A DNA stretch of 60,000 bases from Cryptomeria japonica (taxonomy: Eukaryota > Streptophyta > Pinopsida > Cupressales > Cupressaceae): positions 618,696,476 to 618,756,475 of the forward strand of contig NC_081408.1 of NCBI RefSeq assembly GCF_030272615.1, written 5' to 3'. Below, piece after piece: positions 57,181-60,000 of this stretch. Under the pieces are notes generated by a model. It made no database searches and was not told the DNA's origin. It saw only the letters and a program-made list of their open reading frames with translations. The position numbers were made by a program, and so were the translations under genes. How positions within the stretch are numbered: position 1 is the first letter of the stretch; every line of letters begins with the position of its first letter.

Positions 57181-58080
57181 ATGGTTGGTCTAATTATTAC
57201 TATATATAAAATTTTCATTGAAGATTATTAATATGAATTTATGAAAGAAAGTGTGAAACGTGGTATTCATGAGGTTTAAAAAGTAAGATGTTGGTTAAGT
57301 TTAATGACATCACCAAAAATTCATAACTTCCTTCATGAGTCCTCAAGGTATTTCTTTGACCAACTCTCCTCTCTAGATTTTCAATGATCACTTTTATCAT
57401 GATTATTATTTTACCCTCATGGAAGAGAAAGATAATGTTATTCATGTAATTCAACACACTAATAATTTTTGTCTTGATTCCATCTCTATTATGTAGTTGT
57501 AAAATACTCTATGGTTTTATCACCGAATGTTCTTTCTCGATCATTTCTATCTAGATTATTTCGGTTGGAAATGGATGGATCATGGGTAAATATCTATATT
57601 TTCTAGCATACCTTTACTTTAAAATCTCTTCTATAACTCTCTAGCAACATGTTCTACATAAAATTGAGATAAAGCTCCACTTTTAGATTGCCAAGACTCT
57701 TTACCTTGATAATAAGTTTTATATTTGTTTAAAAGTTCTTGCCACCACTCATTATTGTTTCAAGATAGTGACCACTTAAAGATTGTCTATAGTTCTCTTT
57801 GAATCAAGGAAAGGTGTTCCATTGAGTTGCCTAGGAATTATGTTTTATCAACCTATTGATATTGACCTTATTAGTATTCACATAGTAGCTCTTGCATCAC
57901 ATGCCAAGAGAATAATTCAACCTATAACCTTATATTTAAAATGTAATCTTATCACAACCCTACAAGAAAATGAAATGAGGAATAAAATTTTGATGGGGTG
58001 CACATACCTCTGTTACCTAAAGAGGAAGGTTGTAGTCTCCAACCATCATTAGAGATAACATCAAATGAGATCATGTTAAA
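57181..58080. other. Intergenic stretch with a trace of minus-strand coding
   Basis: On minus about 57830-57630 a frame reads about 55 residues with two stops, including NNEWWQELLNKYKTYYQGK and then a SGALSQFYVEHVAREL stretch. The amino acid composition looks protein-like, but I cannot name a family. A pseudogene fragment is possible. The rest shows nothing. Confidence 0.3.
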
Positions 58081-59000
58081 AAATTACATAGCCTTTTTTT
58101 GTTATTATTCTATTTATGTAACCCTTATAAATTTAATTGCATTTACATTGCATCTCGATGTACATGATTAAAATTATTGTAAATTTAATGCTGAATCTCG
58201 TGACCATTTCGTATCTCTCATGGCTATTTATCATTTAACCTAGATTTTAATTTAGCATGTATTATATTTTTAGTAATATGTATTAATTATTGGTTTATAA
58301 GAATCTCCAAGTCATCTTCATGGTCTTATTTCTAATATATCATGCTCGATGCCATCTTACCCTTCTAATAGATTCCTAGAAATCGTCTTGCTTTTTCGAC
58401 TTTCTTTCAAGTAATCTAGTAATTGAAATAGAGTGAATCTCTTATTTTCTATAGTTTTCTTGTCCTGAATATAGATCACTCTATAGACTTTGAAATTTTA
58501 ATTCATTTTTATTCTTTAGTGAATGTTTTACATCTCCTAATACTTGGTTTTTATCTATAATCTCTCTTTCCTATCAATAGATCTAATCTTTGTTATCACT
58601 AAGATTTTTCTTTCTTACCTTGATCTATCTTATTCAATTTTTTATTAGATAAGCCTCTATAAATTTTTAATTAAAAAGGGTACAATATTAAAAAATTAAC
58701 GTGGGATGTAAATGTCACACCCTTAAAGACTAAGTGAGACCAACTCCAAACTAAAGAAATAGTTCAAATGGCCAAGCCTAAACATAACACAAAAAGGAAA
58801 CTAAAGAAACACCTATAGGAGAGGGTTCTTCATCATCAAGTTGTTTTTAATGTTCTTAACCCAAACATAATTCTAATGTTGAGGTCCTTACAATATTGAC
58901 CATAGCATTGTAATTCACTAAATCAAAACAAATGAAATTATTTCCTTGAAATTTAAAAAAAATAGAGCAATCAAAAACACATTTTTATTTATTGATTCTT
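58081..59000. other. AT-rich intergenic sequence, nothing recognised
   Basis: About 900 bp with no open frame of note, no LTR ends, no PBS and no obvious repeat. Confidence 0.5.
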
Positions 59001-59027
59001 TGAAAGAACATAAGGTCATTATGAAGG

Positions 59028-59470
59028 ATTGACAAAGGGTGGAAATAAGAAATTAAGTAAATTGTTTTGCAATATAAAAATAATATAAACTATTCATTAC
59101 AAGAAAATTAGAAAACATATAATTTTATACTGACAGTTTGGAAAGATTAGAGAAGTCAAAACACGTTCGAAAACACATGGTGTTTAACCAATATTTTGAA
59201 AATACATAAGGCCTTACAAAGAAAAAGAACAAGTTAATTGCTTGAGGGTGAAAATCAATGCTTTCAATACAAGAAGTTAAGTAAATTATTATCCAGTATC
59301 CAAATATTGTAAACTATTGATTACAAGCACATTGGAAAACACATTATAATTTGCAAATAGTTTGGAAACTTTAGAGAAATAAAAAACACATGGTTTGCAG
59401 ATAGTTTGGAAGCTTTAGAGAAATAAATAACACATGTTGGATAACATATAGTTTTTAATCAAATTTTTGA
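59028..59470 (+). repeat. Degenerate tandem repeat, about 215 bp, with 45-bp subrepeat
   Basis: The block from 59028 (AAGAAATTAAGTAAATTGTT, then AAACTATTCATTACAAG, then CAGTTTGGAAAGATTAGAGAAG) recurs from about 59250 with the same order of words. Within the second copy TTTGCAAATAGTTTGGAAAC and TTTGCAGATAGTTTGGAAGC repeat at 45-bp spacing (59350 and 59395). A further looser copy seems to start near 59865 at the window edge. Confidence 0.6.
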
Positions 59471-60000
59471 AGCAAGACCACATCCTTATTCTTCTCCATC
59501 GGATCTAATACTAGTGGATTGTATGGCATCAACAACCTAGCTATCCACAACCCCTTCCTAATTTTTCTTGCAATCATGGCAATTATTTCTAGAATTAACA
59601 ATTATATTGTCAACAATACCACTTAGGGGAATGCAAATTTAAAAAAACTATTTCAACTATTTTAAGAATTTAATAGATGTAATAATCTAATAGATTTTTT
59701 ATGAGTTTATGAGAAAGATACAATATATTTTGATTTACTAACATTGACTATCATTCCCATTGATATTGAAGGGTGCTACTATACGTATTAACTATAATAA
59801 CTTGGACAAATTTATAATTCTATTCCATATAATTATTCTTTTTCAAAAAAAATTGATTCAGAAATGGTGGAAATCTATGATTTCAATATGAGGAGTTAAG
59901 AAAATTCCTCTACAGTCGACAAACTATGTATGGGAGCACAAACACTATGTTGCAAAACACATTATTTTTTACTCACAGCCATAGATCAAAGACTTATCAC
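59471..60000. other. Intergenic sequence to window end
   Basis: AT-rich, no coding. From 59865 (GGTGGAAATCTATGATTTCAATATGAGGAGTTAAG, too loose to call fully) words of the preceding repeat reappear. Confidence 0.4.

Overview
This window reads as nuclear DNA from a plant with a large, AT-rich, repeat-choked genome. A gymnosperm such as a conifer is my best guess, but that is inference. I see no host gene, tRNA or rRNA that I can support. Nearly everything recognisable is LTR retrotransposon, nested several layers deep and decayed by stop codons and frameshifts. Clues to a plant are initiator-tRNA-Met primer sites (TGGTATCAGAGC) on several Ty1/copia-type elements, a Tat-like Ty3/gypsy element with a second RNase H, and an antisense plant mobile domain ORF.

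Layout. 1-12002 (minus strand): a pol-less LTR element with gag (coiled coil, zinc knuckles) and ORF2 is split at 2281-9929 by a related pol-less element. That inner element carries a solo LTR at 7385-8153. 12008-13501: a solo gypsy LTR with an internal tandem repeat. 13639-33512: a giant (19.9 kb) plus-strand Tat-like gypsy element. It has LTRs, PBS, gag, protease, RT, two RNase H domains, integrase, a long tail, an antisense plant mobile domain ORF, a polypurine tract, and a solo copia-type LTR (18980-20147) inside gag. 34004-45393: a minus-strand gypsy fragment (LTR, PBS, leader, gag, protease) split by a complete copia element (36657-43403, TSD ATTTA). 45394-56290: a copia RT remnant followed by an old copia element with only LTR and gag. 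Its LTR holds a solo gypsy LTR (46088-47285, TSD TGTTG) and a 210-bp hairpin. Its gag holds a second complete copia element (49107-55733, minus, TSD AAGGA). 56291-60000: AT-rich sequence with degenerate short repeats and no gene I recognise.

How the parts relate. The copia-type elements, the pol-less elements and the solo LTRs share a 3' LTR architecture. All nine copia-type LTR ends present have a hairpin just before the LTR end whose stem changes between families while pairing is kept, around a C-rich loop. In three elements the polypurine tract also sits between the arms of a second conserved inverted repeat. The pol-less elements are therefore plausibly mobilised by copia elements like the two complete ones here. 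The giant gypsy element carries two arrays of a 12-bp motif (TAGCGCNTTTGT) at about 20-bp period. One lies upstream of gag, the other upstream of the antisense plant mobile domain ORF, so each transcription unit reads away from an array in the same relative orientation. The hairpin covariation, the paired 20-bp arrays and the pol-less ORF2 elements are the observations I would follow first.
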